From: Hermodice carunculata
Taxonomy: Eukaryota; Annelida; Polychaeta; Eunicida; Amphinomidae
Direction of reading: 5' to 3'
NCBI GenBank assembly: GCA_964020975.1
Contig: OZ026625.1
Coordinates: forward strand, 15,098,917-15,162,916
Length of the DNA: 64,000 nt
Shown: one piece after another, positions 16,260 through 28,500 of the stretch
Layout: the number at the start of each line of letters is the position of its first letter
How positions within the stretch are numbered: the stretch's first letter is position 1
Notes under the pieces: generated by a model
Told to the model about the DNA's origin: nothing
Seen by the model: only the letters and a program-made list of their open reading frames with translations
The model's database searches: none
Translations under genes and position numbers: made by a program

Positions 16260-16550
16260 ATTGTATTTGACACAAAGTGATACGGTAACATGGAACAAAA
16301 ACATGGAAGTCATCATTCAGGGGGTGACATATCATGAATCAAACTTTATAGATATAATGAGATTTGTTATGAATACAAAAATTATTTCTAGTGACGTTGA
16401 TATGTCAATAGCAGGATATTTGTTGCTAAGAGCAGTGCACAGTATAGAAGTCCCACAGTCTTGGGTTCAACTTCCACGAAGGAATCCACAAAGGCGCAAA
16501 CAACTCAGTTGGATATCTCTCCTAAATTATAATGGAGGTATCAGATGACT
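16260..16550 (+). pseudogene. Polinton conserved unnamed protein, second piece (fossil)
   Basis: The reading has the pattern W-N followed by a short strand, then HESNFIDIM (usually GSNIVDL in the family) and a downstream SW. It matches the second half of a conserved Polinton protein of unknown function that lies just upstream of the penton-like gene. Position agrees with this. Fossil; broken. Confidence 0.5.
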
Positions 16551-17330
16551 TTTATATCGTGTTGCCAAGCAATGTAATCACGGATGAATTTCCACATATT
16601 GCAATCAGCGATTATTCCACTCCTTAGCTTGTGCCATTTAAACTTCGTGGAAACGGTCTTTGGGTATGTGCCATGGTGGAATGCCATTTACATATACTTG
16701 GAATAACATGGGTGGTCAAGGAAACGACTATCATGTTGAATTTGTAAAAAAAAAAAAAATCGAAAGGGACAGAAACAATATAAACGTTTCAGAATTATTC
16801 CAAACCACCTTAGTACAAACCGGACGATATTGTAATTGAAGTGAATCGGCAATTGGCGTTAAGTCAGGGCTTTAAAGGTCAAATGGAATACGACAAAGGG
16901 AAGGGTCGTTTGAGTATTTTGCTGTGCCAAAATAAGTCATTGCAAGAGACAAGTAGCTTAACGATTGAGATTTGACATTAAACATTTCGAAAATAAATCA
17001 AATTTTAAAACAAAGCAGTTTACTGCATACAAGGTTGTCATTTTAGATGGTCGTACTCAACAAATTTATATTTACTGAAAAGTCTTGAAGGAAACTCCAG
17101 TCGGACTCAGTTATGTGCCACTTTTGAGAATTATTACCATAAATAGCAAATTTGGCGACAACCCTTACAAGACCTTCCACAATTTCTATTATAATAGGGT
17201 GACAACACATACCATAAACTCCATTTGAATAACAGTTTGTGGTGATCAAGGTCAACCAATGGGTTTTGAATATGCTAGACTCATTCTGAAACTTCATTTT
17301 AAACGCCAAAAGAATGCCAACATGTTTATA
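16532..17330 (+). pseudogene. Polinton penton-like minor capsid protein (fossil)
   Basis: It opens with MEVSDDFYIVLPSN, the typical start of the single-jelly-roll penton protein of Polintons, which plugs capsid vertices in the virus-like model. Further on a VPLLRI-type strand (here CPLLRIIP) and the closing LHFKRQ, usual in this family, can be read. Order before the pVI-like and major capsid genes is the expected one. Fossil; broken. Confidence 0.7.
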
Positions 17331-17390
17331 GGAAGGTATCATACAAATGCAATCCGAAATTATATCTTAATCATTATGCTGGATTGAAAG

Positions 17391-17708
17391 ATGCCGGTGG
17401 TTTACCATTTTTTCCAAGGTAGATTACGACAAGATGGTTACAAGTTAGAAAATTTGCTGTCTAGTTTAGTTAAAACAATCATGCTCTTCCTTAAAAGGAC
17501 TGCCGTGTCCTTTCTCAAGAAGGCAGGGAGGGAAGCTGTAAAAGCTGTAATAACTGGTGCCCAAGTCTTGGCTGATGTTTTAGACAACAAGAGTTCCGGT
17601 GAATTAATTAAGGCACGAGCTCGACAAACAAAGAAGAGCGACTTGCCTGAGATTCTTCATGATGATGACGTGGAGGAAGCTCCCACTTCCACTTCAACTT
17701 TTAGTTGA
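17391..17708 (+). pseudogene. Polinton pVI-like membrane-active protein (fossil)
   Basis: The opening GRLRQDGYKLENLLSSLVK and the following FLKRTAVSFLKKAGREAVKA form the glycine-poor amphipathic helix run seen in the pVI/pX-like proteins of Polintons and adenovirus relatives. An acidic, serine/threonine-rich tail follows. Length (about 105 residues) is short for the family. In the family this protein sits inside the capsid and is cut by the maturation protease. It belongs to the broken element. Confidence 0.7.
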
Positions 17709-17764
17709 TGGCGAAAGTTGCGAGTGTGAAAAATCTGAGCTTTAACCTCTTGACATTTTAGCTA

Positions 17765-18800
17765 CCCAAAATAGCGTTGAGAAAGGGAGCTTTGTCCGCT
17801 ATTATCATATAATGTCTCTTGACCGAGGAGGGCCGACAGAATTTTTTATTAGATCGGGAGATGAGGAATATATAGATATCTCCAGCTCGTACTTGTACAC
17901 CAAGAGTAGGATTTTAGGTTTGTTTAGAAGGGTTGTTCCAGCACAAGATGCGACAGGAGAAACAAACGATGCTGCTGTTGTTCTTCCTGTTAAATATTTT
18001 CATGCCACTAGGTTTAAGAAGGTAGAAACCTATGTCAATAACAAATTCGTTGGCGGTAAAGATAACAGGTGTACATACAGAGCTAATCTGGAGGCATTGT
18101 TGAGTTATGGTTTGGAAGCAAAGAAGAGGCAATTATATATGGGATTGTGGGCACAAGACAGTAATGAAGTTGATGAAGAGGTATTTGAGAAGCTGGGCAT
18201 TGGTATATATGATAACAAGGGAGCTCAAACAAGATATGATCAGACCAATGTACCATAGTGGACATGAAGTGTTTTACTCGGGGCTTGGGTCGCTAAGACT
18301 TGTCAGAAAATAATTTAGTGACAGGAATACTTCTGAGAAAAGTTGTAGTCGGATTGGTGAGCATCTCTGCATTTCACGGTTCCTTTAGCTACTTGCCATT
18401 CACAGTTAGACATTTTAATGTGACAGAACTGGTTTTACGCAAAATGGTGTGGCAACACCATTTTAATCGTTAGAACTGGGTTTTAAAAATCAAAACTATA
18501 TGCAAGGATACCTGTCCCTATTGCAGTGTACCAATATGTTATTTCGCAACTCTGATAGCGGTAACCATCTTCTCATAGATTATCCAAAAGGATCCACACT
18601 TTATGGGTTCGATTTAACACCAGACCAAGACCCAGGAAGCCATTTTCAACTCCTGAGAGAAGGCAAACTCAGCCTTGGCATTAAATTGTCTGAGCCACTT
18701 CCAGAAAGTGTGACATTAGTTTGTTACATTTTAAATGATATTTTGTTGGAAATTAATAAAGACAGGAATATTTATTATGCCGAAGGTTCTCACTAAATTA
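17765..18800 (+). pseudogene. Polinton major capsid protein (fossil)
   Basis: Two blocks match the double-jelly-roll major capsid protein of Polintons (F54H12.2-like). The first has PTEFFIRSGDEEYIDIS and later YRANLEALLSYGLEAK, both family hallmarks. The second has YGFDLTPD and a terminal INKDRNIYY strand. In the model these trimers build the shell. It stands between the pVI-like and protease parts. Fossil; broken. Confidence 0.8.
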
Positions 18801-18802
18801 GA

Positions 18803-19260
18803 ATGGACAGTGAAGAGCTCAGTAAATCTTTAAAAAGCCACAGAATGACACGTGAAATATTCCAAAGCGTCTCCCCTTTGGACAGAGTACCAGCTGTATG
18901 TGGGTTAAGAGCTGCATCTGGAAAAGGTTACCTAACTAATCTAGATCCCAGTCGTTCACCCAGGTCACATTGGGTTGCTGTTTTTTATTGTGGCCAATCA
19001 GGGAAGGAGTATTTTGACTCTTACAGTCTACCTCCTTTAAAATATGGAATTTTGCGACTCCTAGGAACTGATTTCACCTAAATAAAATAGGAAGCTACAA
19101 AGTTACTTTTCCACAATCTTTGGTCAGTATTGCATTTACTATAAATGGAGACGATGTTGTGCGGACTCTCTCAATGATATTGTGAATACCTCCAATCTAT
19201 ATCATGACACGAATGATTATTTAGTGAACTGGATCATTGATGAAGAATTTGACACACACA
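18803..19260 (+). pseudogene. Polinton adenovirus-like cysteine protease (fossil)
   Basis: The reading has the SHWVAVFYC box that holds the catalytic His of adenain-type (C5) proteases, then EYFDSYSLPP, and later a GQYCIYY-like box that would carry the nucleophilic Cys. In the family it cuts capsid precursors during maturation. It directly follows the major capsid part. Fossil; broken. Confidence 0.75.
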
Positions 19261-19389
19261 AAAAAACAAAAACAAAAAAAAACAGTCTATGACACTGGTG
19301 TGTTAACGAGCCAAGTTTCAACTTTGTTTAAGCCATGTTGAATAAAGAAAGTACCATTATCGACTGAAAAAAAATAGAGATTCAGTTAA

Positions 19390-19785
19390 TACGTGAGATG
19401 AAGCTAGAATGCCTAGTGGAGGAAGTCCAGCAGCACCAGTTTTTTACTTGTACACCTGACTAGCATCCACCTTCGAACATGGGAAAATGCGATGGAGGAT
19501 ACTGGTATCGCTGTTCTGTTTCCAGAGGGTTGTTATGGTCGAATCGTGTCTCACTCTGGGTTATGCTTTACGCTGCACCTATGGGTTCTAGGTGGCGTGA
19601 CCGATCCAGATTATACAGGATCAATACGAGTAACAAGTAAAACTTGAGCAACTTTGATATTAATTTACCTACCAAGTTGCGTATTGCACAACTAATATTT
19701 GAACGGATTTACCAACTGACAACCCTCATTGAAACATCTAGATGTTGCCTGAATGAAACTGTTCGTGGTTCACAGGGCTAATGCA
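19390..19785 (+). pseudogene. dUTPase-like stretch at the Polinton edge (fossil)
   Basis: Words in the right order for a trimeric dUTPase can be read: PSGGSPAAP near the start, then PEGCYGRI with a following HSGL (motif 2 is GRSSxRSGLA-like), a DPDYTG-like word, and IAQLIFERI followed by a terminal ETVRGSQG, where the family ends in RG-GFGSTG. dUTPase hydrolyses dUTP to dUMP and PPi and keeps uracil out of DNA. It lies just after the protease on the same strand. It may be part of the Polinton cargo, as many large DNA viruses carry one, or a separate processed remnant. Fossil; broken. Confidence 0.65.
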
Positions 19786-20339
19786 AATGGAGTGATGTAA
19801 CAGATTGTTGACCAGGAAAGTTAAAACAAGACCACAAGAGCCGAAACAACCAAAGAAAAGGATATTGATGCTGGCATAAGGACACCGCATTTTTTCCCTC
19901 TTTGTTATATTGTTATGTTTTTATTTTCTTCTTCTCATGTAAGGGAACAATGCCGACATAGCAAATATAACAAAACTTCATTATGTTTTTCTTGCTATAA
20001 AAGAGTATTGCCCAAAGTTTAATGGTATCATAAATTAAGCTTTCTTTTTCTTCTTCGTCTTTTTGTCATGGTTGGTCCTATAACATCATTGGGCTCCTGT
20101 GCCACTTGGTAGCAGAATCATGATTATGGAGTTCATGCAGATATTTTATAGTATTGCCAATACAACAGACAGTGTGTACAATATCTTTAGGAAAAAAAGG
20201 AAACTAAATATGGCATAATTTAACACAATGTTTCTGTCTCACATGTAGGTGCGCAGTTTGATATTTTAATAAGTGTGTTTAGTTAGGTACAATATAAAGG
20301 TGTGTGGGCTTTATTAGTAAATGATTATGCTTATCATAA

Positions 20340-21010
20340 AATGCTTAGCAACCAAAACTAATTCACCGAGAGATACCATTATATCTCACTTGTAGTTGTA
20401 TTACTGAAAATTGTAATAATAGTGCATATTGTTTTTATCTTTGCTTTCAATAAAAGTGGTAATATTCATCTCAAAACTATGTGTTGTTTGAAAAAATTTG
20501 GTTAAAAAAGGAGCGTGATTAAATTGCAAATGTCTGGGTTTCTCTCAAATTTACTTTTTGACACAAGAGACTTTGCTGGCATAATGCCCTGGAAAACAAA
20601 ACGCATTTTCTATTATTATTAAGTCTGTATTTTGAGTGAGTATTAATATTATATCTCACTTATTGCTGGTAGATGTGTTAATGGATATCATAACAAGAGC
20701 GTGTGTTTACCCGCTAACTTCAATAGAAGTGCCAATGTTTATGTGTTGTGTGAGTATGTTTGGTCAGAAAAGGCCGAGATCACATTACAAATGTGGGGGG
20801 GGGGGGTATTTTGTTTTACCTCTTTTTGACATAAGAGACTTTGCTAGAAAACCAAATTCTTGGAATTAATCGCTTTTCCTCTTATAATAAGTTTGCATTT
20901 TGTGTGAATAAATAAAAAAATCACCCAAAAATGTGTTCGTTTCCTCTTTTCTTTGTTATAACAAAGCATTCGTTGGGGGTGGGGGTGGGGGGTATTTTGG
21001 TATCCTTGAC
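20340..21010. repeat. Imperfect tandem repeat, unit about 250-290 bp
   Basis: Blocks recur in order: TATCTCACTT, then AATAGAAGTG or AATAAAAGTG, then ATGTGTTG, then a G-run or GTCTGGG followed by a short T-rich word, then GAGACTTTGCT, then CGCATTTTC or CGCTTTTCC, and AAGT(C/T)TGNATTTTG. Two full copies and part of a third are visible. Confidence 0.55.
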
Positions 21011-21361
21011 ATTGAAAAAATCTGTCTGTATTGTGATGTGGTTGTGCATTTGCAAAAATATCAATGAATCTTGGATGATGTAGAAAAAAGTTCAAAGATC
21101 AAAGCCATAAAGAAAATACTACTACTAATAATTACTTAATTAATAAAATACCACTTCCATAATATTGCGTCTTCTGACTTCCCAAACGTAATTTTAAAAA
21201 TACCCGCAATTTTAGAACATCATAAAATATAAATAAGGGTGGCTGCCAGGAGGCTGGCGTCCATCTCGCGGCAGCTGGGTGTGATATATATGGGCGGAAA
21301 CAAATCTGGACTTTTGTCTTAAAACATAGATTATTAACCCATAAGTATCATAGCAGACAAC

Positions 21362-21390
21362 CTCTCTCTATCTCTCTCTCTCTCTCTCTT
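21362..21390. repeat. (CT)n microsatellite
   Basis: CT-rich run of about 29 bp. Confidence 0.9.
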
Positions 21391-21438
21391 ATGTATAATT
21401 TGCTGAATGAACATTATTTTATGTTATATTTTTCACAG

Positions 21439-21560
21439 ACAAAACAGGTGGCGAAGAGAAAATAGAGAATCCTCGAGTTGCACCATGGGATGAATCTAAC
21501 TGGCTCGTGGAAAGGATTAAAATCTCCAGTTCTGAAGATATGTCATATTGGGCTCTGTGA
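21439..21560 (+). other. Candidate terminal exon, unrecognised
   Basis: A good acceptor (ATATTTTTCACAG at its left edge) is followed by about 40 open codons ending in TGA. The peptide is hydrophilic and tryptophan-bearing (core IENPRVAPWDESNWLVER) and, unlike the surroundings, has balanced base content. No family was recognised and no partner exon was found upstream, so it may be chance or a remnant. Confidence 0.28.
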
Positions 21561-21590
21561 GAATAACGTCAAACAAGACAATGATTTACG

Positions 21591-21594
<4 letters not shown>

Positions 21595-21673
<79 letters not shown>

Positions 21674-21695
21674 GACAGACAGACAGACAGACAGA
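21595..21695. repeat. Compound (TA)n-(GA)n-(CAGA)n microsatellite
   Basis: Three simple repeats follow each other without a break. Readings across them on the minus strand are artefacts. Confidence 0.95.
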
Positions 21696-23289
21696 GAGAA
21701 CTGAACTGAGCAGTTTGCTAAGTAAATAAATAAAATAAGTTGCGAGGGGGGAGGAGGGGCCATCTGGTTTTCTGTTAGTGTCGGAAAGGAGAGTAACTGT
21801 GTTGCTAAGAGACAAAAACTGATATGTGTGGTCGCTGGAATCAGCCGCTGCCCTTTTGTGGTCCTGCTGACTTGTCCGTCAGCAGAATTGATGGCAAAAG
21901 CAAAAGTAGTGTTTACAGGGCAAAGTATGAATCATAACATACAAGGGGCTCCTCAGAAAAAAGCAGGAGCAGCTGTTGATTTGTTTTTTCGATACAACTG
22001 CAAATTGATCTCGAAAAAAATCTAACCTAATGATATTCCTCTTCTGCTGAATAAATGAATTGTATTTGTGTCTATTGTCAAGAACCACCTAGTAGTAGCC
22101 ATTACCCTATTCCTCAGTCCAAACTGTTTACTCTCCATAAGCTAACCTGTCACTGCCTAACCTATATACATATGGAAGTACTATTGTCCATATTGCAGAC
22201 GTATCTCTGAAGAATGTTGACATAGGCTGTGATAGCCCAAATAAATTAAAAGATCTTCAGCACGTAACTATTCAGAACATGTTTTGGAGCTTGTAACAGA
22301 TATAGTATGACCTTTGCATTACTAAATGGGATCTACGAACAGAATGAAAACAATTTTCTTGGCAGTATGAATATCAGTTATCTGCAGAAAAAAATCACTA
22401 TATGCCTATAATATGCAAAAGACTTTATGCAAATGAACGGGAAATAATGGAGTGTATTTCAGCACTCACCACTTTAATCTGTAGAAAGAATGTTAATGGA
22501 TGGTGTTTAGATACAAAGGCCATTATTGACTGCGATATTTCCATGGATTCCCTTGGCTATCTGTCCAGAATTCATTACTGCGATTTCTAGAAAACCACTA
22601 TCATCCGACACACATCAAACTTAGTAGTGATGTAGCTTGGGGTAGGCCTTTTCCAAGTTTATGTGTTGAAATGGCGCTGTTTCTGTCACTTTTGGAATTT
22701 TTTTTTGGGGGGGGGGGTTCCAAATTTGAGACAATCTCGGAATCTGGTGAAATGATTGCTTGAAAATTGCAGGTTGAATTTCGGGCAAACTTTAAATTGT
22801 CATTTGTTCGACAGGTTGCGCTGCTATTTTTCCTCTTGTCCTACGATTTTTTTTTCAATTTTGTAATTTATTATTTTTGTGTGTGTATATTTTCAGCTTC
22901 TCTTGCAATAACCCTTTCTTTATTAGAGCATTTATCTAATTGTGCATGGAAAGTACTCTTGTTAAAACGGTTTCACACAGGAAAGCAGTGAATGTTTATT
23001 TTTGACATTTGAAGTTCAAGCTTCCATTATTATGTCCGTGCGTTATTAAACAAAGAAATATTACTTTTTGGAGAATTCTATATTTTGTCTGTGAGTCTCC
23101 AAGATTTTTTTTCAATCATGTATTGTTTTTTTCTCAACAGAAATAGAAGTTTCTTAAGACACCATAATGCCAAGTAAATACCACGTTCAACACAGTAAGT
23201 ACTAAAGCAGTGAAATGGTGCCCTTGGTTTGGAATATTCAACATATTCCAAATAATGCAAATTACAGTGACAAAAACTTTTCATTTGAC
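21696..23289. other. Gene-free stretch
   Basis: Short chance frames only, including one at 22,402-22,590 that is open but not recognised. G-run near 22,704. Confidence 0.4.
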
Positions 23290-24110
23290 TATTTAAGCAA
23301 TTGTAGCAGGATATATCATCTCAAGTTCATTTTGTAGGTTTGCGCTATAAACATACCGCAGAGTAAGATTGCAATATATATTTATCTAATAAGGGGTATC
23401 TGAAAAGTATAGATTTTGAATATTTATAAAAGCATTCTAGGCAGTGATGACATTCCAATTTTAATTCTCAGGTTTCTTTTGTAGGCACCTCCAATGAACC
23501 ACACACAAAAGTTAATTGATGCAAATTATGAAAACTAGAATACTTAAAATGTTAAACATAATCAAATCTGTTATAAGCACAGGTGTCATTCGAACTTTAA
23601 TTAATATGTTCATGCTGTAGGCGAATCGAATGGACTACAAAAAGTAGTACAGTATATTTGTCTTCCAGTGCCACATTTTGCATTGAGTCAACAACTGTCC
23701 TCAGTGCTGTGGGCCTATTGTTCCCACAGGGCGCCGAGGAAAGCTGTTGACCTGGACTTGTATATTCTATGTAACTATAGGCTGGTACTTGAAAGAATGG
23801 TCTTTTTACAAAGAACATGAATTAAGCTTCCTTATTATCATTCTGAGCAGTTCCGTTTAATTAGTTTGACTTAAGTCTAACTTGGCCCTGAAAAAAGTTT
23901 AGTGTATGAAAATTAGGGACAGTTGAGTGATGCAAATGTTGCATATCCTCATAACTATGTCAACATCAGGTGTCACTTCACTAAATGTAAATAAATGCTT
24001 GTCTGTTCAAATGATGAATATTCTCAAAAACATCGCAGATGAAGTTGCAATTTAACTTCAATAATCACTCAAAATTGATTCTTTAAATCGGATTTTCTAC
24101 GTTAATTGAA
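23290..24110. repeat. Diverged tandem repeat block, unit about 120-150 bp
   Basis: A motif pattern returns several times: an ACTTCAATTT-like word, a GGTTTG-like word, CCAATGAACCA, CAAAAGTT, then GATGCAAATTA. The cleanest copy is near 23,430-23,560. The same family appears at about 45,000-45,600. Copies are old and uneven. Confidence 0.45.
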
Positions 24111-25574
24111 CATTTGAAAGGCCTCCCATTTGTCATTCTTATGTTTGGGCCTATTTTTCTGCAACTATCATATTGACAGATACAACGTCAATATTTAAGG
24201 GTTTTATTATATTTGACCCTTGAAAGCATACAGATATGCTTTGAGTCAAATTTTCTTTCTGACTTTTCTCTTATCGAACGATAAAAAAATCACTCTGCTA
24301 CCCGCGACACATTAATAAAATTGAGAGTATATCAAGAGGGTTATGTTTTAATCATTGATGATACCCGTGTAAGATTGGAAATCCACAGGACCCTGACGAA
24401 AAGACTACATTGTTGACAATCCTATTCTTAGCATCTCAAGGTAACTCAAGCTCAAGATTAGTTACATCAAAAGAAACCCTTAGGTACTTTTCTATTAATG
24501 TCTGATAGTTACCATGGGCCTAGCATCCCCCATTGTACAGTCATAAGGCAGTATGTCAGATTTGCGATGTCATCATAATGCTTGAATTGCACTAAATACT
24601 GTTATGTATGCATCCCCGGTCAAAAATGAACAACTATTCCATGTTTGATGGTCAACTGTAATATTCTAGAGTTCATGGCATTTCCAAAGAAGAAGTCGAA
24701 AACAGCTTTAACACGCATGTACTGAGTTGAAAAATAAGAAAAAAAAACACAGCTCTGCCCAGTGGCCCAAATGTAGAATACATAGCTTCAGCTAATCCTG
24801 CATGCCATATAAAGATATTGGTCAAGTAGTTCTGGAGAAAAATATTTTCATATTTTTCCAAACTTAAATTCAAGAATTTAGAGAAAAATAATTGCATCTC
24901 TTTCGCAAATTTGGTAGAGGTTTCCTGGGGAACATTTAAGTGCAAATTCTGTATATTTCATGCAGCTGTTTGGAGAAGTTAAAAAAATCTTTCAAAGACA
25001 GATGGACATATGGACGATGATCAAAACGGATTCCATATGCTCCACCAACATGTCAGCAGCACTTAAAAAGCTTTTAAATACAAATTACCCGATTTTCAAT
25101 CCCCTATTCTCGCCATTCCAAACAAGCACCGTGTGCACTATATAAATCTGCACAAGCTCATTGATGAAGATGGTACACATGTTGGTACCGTGTACTATCT
25201 GTTTAGGACCACTGCACTAAATATATTGAGTAATCTTCTCTGCCAGCAGCAACACAAAACCTGGTGCAAATCCATGCAGGTGGCCCATTTTCCCAGATTG
25301 ACCTGGCCAATTACAAAGTTAAAGTACTGCATCAATGTAGGATTTATTTGATTAAATACAAATGTTTAAAACACGGCATATTATAGCAAGGGACAGAGAT
25401 TAGTTAATCTTGGACGTTTAGACCAAACATTAGGCCAAAGATTCGGATCAAAATTAAAATTCAGGACCAAGTTTACACTATGATCATATTATTTGTAAAT
25501 AGTGACAGCAATTTTAAATAAGTTGTGACAAATACACGTTTGGCTTATCGGTACAGACTTTCTAATTTGGCACA
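24111..25574. other. Gene-free stretch, receptor 3' flank
   Basis: No supported gene. On the minus strand, downstream of the receptor stop, an AATAAA signal lies at 25,343-25,348, about 230 bases past the stop codon, and could serve its mRNA. Confidence 0.4.
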
Positions 25575-28500
25575 CTAGGAGTACTTCTGCATTTTCCCTT
25601 TAATATCCATTGTAGTAATGGTCAGAATCAGGGGGTGAAATGTGCTAGTTAAAGGTAAGACAAGTATCGAATACCAAGGTTTCAAATGCCTAAATACATC
25701 GTCTCGGTTGTCCCCAGTAAAGGTGAAGCTTAATATTGTTGTAGGTAAATGATATAAACATATATAAATTATAAATATGATAATGCGCATTGTTATTGCA
25801 ACATGCTTCTCTTTCCGACCTGACCGCTTTTTGCTGTTATGTATTGACACAAGGCTGCACAGATGTCCTGCCAATATTAGAATTTCAAAGGCAACTGAGA
25901 GGAAAATGAATGTATATCCCAAAACGAAATGAGGGGACGACTTACGGTATGTCAGCAGACATGTGCTTGAATCTAAATGGTAGGAATATATGGTATGCCC
26001 ATGATTGCTGAAGCTCAGTATAGTAGCAGTACTGGCATTTAGGATTGTTCCAGCGAATATGTATTTTGCGACACGTGGCTTTGTCAGCTTTGCAAATGTG
26101 AAAACAAAAAATGTATTTATGACAAAGTCAGCGGTAAGGATGACAAGATTGCAGAGTGAAGTCGCATATGAAAAGAATGCTATAGCACCAGCGAGTTGAC
26201 ACCAAAAGCTAAAAACCCACGACGAGTGGTATGCCACATAATGTCCCTTTTTGGACATATCTGAAATAATGATCATGCACAAATAAAATGCCATTAGCAT
26301 GTCTGAAAGGCCAAGGCACAACTTTAATAATTTCGCTGGACTTCTAAGGGCAAAGAACATGAAGTGGAAAATCACTACTGCATTCATTATACCACCTAAG
26401 AGAAAATTCGCCCAAGCAGCAAACTGAATAAACCTATCTGGCAAGAGATTCAAGCAAGCATTTTTATTGTATACAGGAGGCACACACTCTGCATATGGTG
26501 CAAAGCAGCAGATGTAGTGATGACTACTTTGTAACTGTTCAAGACTGATCAATTTGTCAAAAGCAGAGGATTCGATTATCTGTATTTTGTTGCCTGATAA
26601 ATTAAAAACAAGTAGTTGTTCCATTCCACGTAAACAAGATGAACATATGGTAGAGATATTATTTCTGGACAAGTCTAAATATTTCAGGCCTAGCAGTCCC
26701 CAAAAAGCATTGCGCTGAAGCCGTGACAGCCCTAAAGAGGTCATATTTAAATGCAATAATGAAAAAAGCCCATTAAATCCATTTGTTTCAATCAGGCCCA
26801 ACGGATTCCCATAAAGTGTCAAAACTGTTAATTGATTGAGTCCAACAAACGTATTTGCATGTATCTGACAAAGCTTGTTATTTTTTAGATCAAGCCTATG
26901 TAGATTTGTACAGCAGATAAACGATTGTCCTTTAAGAAAAGCTATGTTATTAGACGATAAATCCAAGCAATACAGCAAGAGCAATGTATTAATGCCAGGC
27001 GGCCTCCATATCTGAACATTACACCGTCGTATTAGTATTGCCCTCATCAAGCTTTTTTTGAAGAAAAATAAAGAGGTTAACTGATGTGTGTCACATTTAT
27101 GACAATTAATTGTATGACCAACACAGGCACAGTTGTGTGGACATTCATAAATTTGGCATACGGTTTCGTCATCCCAATTTTTTATACAATTGACTGTCTG
27201 GTCACACACGTCACTGGGGTGGATACAGGTGTTTTCATATTTACAACGAAAAGCAAACAGATATGGACATTTATATTTTTTACAATTGTGTTCATCCACA
27301 TGTTTAGGACAGTCATTCTCTCCATTGCAAAGCAACTGCAGTGGAATACAATAGGAATTTGGACATTTATACATTCTTGGACACTCTGCTGCTCTACACC
27401 TGGAAAGATGATATCCGTTTTTGCACAGATGCTGCCCACCGTCCTTACTATGTCCATACACACATACCATTGTTCTTGGAAAACATTCTGAGTTTTCTTC
27501 ATCGGAACATGGTATCCAGTTCAACAGTGAGCAGGTACGAGATTGAACTTTACCTACTGAGAACTTACGGTTTTTGACCAAACCTACAGATATAACTTTC
27601 ATGGGGTTGCTGTCGAACCACGTGGAACCAGCCAAATCAAAACATGATCTCTCATCCGAACTATCAGAGCAATCCTGGTGCTTGTCACACCACTTTGACA
27701 AATGTACACAGCCTCCACTTAAACACTGGAAGTACAATTCATTGCATTTGCACTTGTCCCTTACACATGAGATGTAACAGAATGCATCACCAGCATCAGG
27801 GCTATATGGGAAGTAGCAAACATACAGACATTCTCTCTCATCTCTACCGTCATAACAATCTTTAATGCCATCACATTGGTAGTATTCTAGTATGCATGTA
27901 TTATCCCCACAATAGAATTCTTCTGATCGACAGCAAATTCGCTGTGTGCCCTGAGATCGTTCACATAGTTCTGCATTTGCTAAAAATGAAGCATCGGTAT
28001 TGCCAAATCTCATGTTTAGTGTGAAAAGAGGTAGACGAGGTAAATCAGAATAAAAAGGATAAAACATTCTGTGTGAGGTGTCTTTCCATATTACAGCTAT
28101 ACCGACGAACCATTCATCAAAATGTCTGTACAACATTCTAGGACTAATGGAGGCGATTTCTGTGGTGTTAGTCTCCTGCAGGTTAAGTAACATTGTTATG
28201 TTTCGATCAGTCAAATGTAAGACATCTAAAAAATACACAAATTGGCGTGCAGCAGTATTTATTCTCCAAGGTCTTTGTTTATAAGTATACTGGTCAAGAC
28301 TGCCAATCCATCCCATGTACATTGTTGTACTCTCCAGCCGAACAGCTTTCTGAATTACAAGTAAATCCTTCCTTGGCAGCAGTGCTGAAATGCTATCAAA
28401 GCCAGGACATATACTAATATGTGGGTGTAAATCTTTCACCTTTTTCATCACACGGAAAAGAAACAACTGGATGCATTTTTGGTTAAACGAATACCAGTGT

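Larger units (their letters stand above)
10786..19790 (+). mobile_element. Polinton/Maverick fossil, broken
   Basis: Separate stretches on the + strand read like Polinton proteins in succession. They are an integrase tail (about 10,790-11,170), a conserved unnamed Polinton reading (pieces near 13,600-13,740 and 16,260-16,550), a penton-like minor capsid protein, a pVI-like protein, the double-jelly-roll major capsid protein, an adenovirus-like maturation protease and a dUTPase-like stretch. DNA polymerase B and the packaging ATPase were not seen. Terminal inverted repeats were not found, so the limits are those of recognisable protein similarity. The element is old and broken, with well over ten breaks. 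A Tc1 element (11,201-12,045) lies within it, and 13.75-16.25 kb may be a further insertion. Confidence 0.85.
19791..21438. other. No gene; diverged tandem repeats
   Basis: AT-rich. The part from about 20,340 to 21,010 consists of roughly 250-290-bp imperfect repeats (separate entry). Short A- and G-runs are common. The Polinton's terminal repeat could lie here but was not found. Confidence 0.4.

Noticed and set aside
24960-25351. Two adjoining open + frames (61 and 72 codons)
   Set aside because: No recognised motif, no splice-site support and AT-rich codon use like the non-coding surroundings.
27084-27491. Open + strand frames opposite the receptor exon
   Set aside because: They are antisense shadows of the minus-strand receptor reading, which has clear domain structure; the + frames have none.
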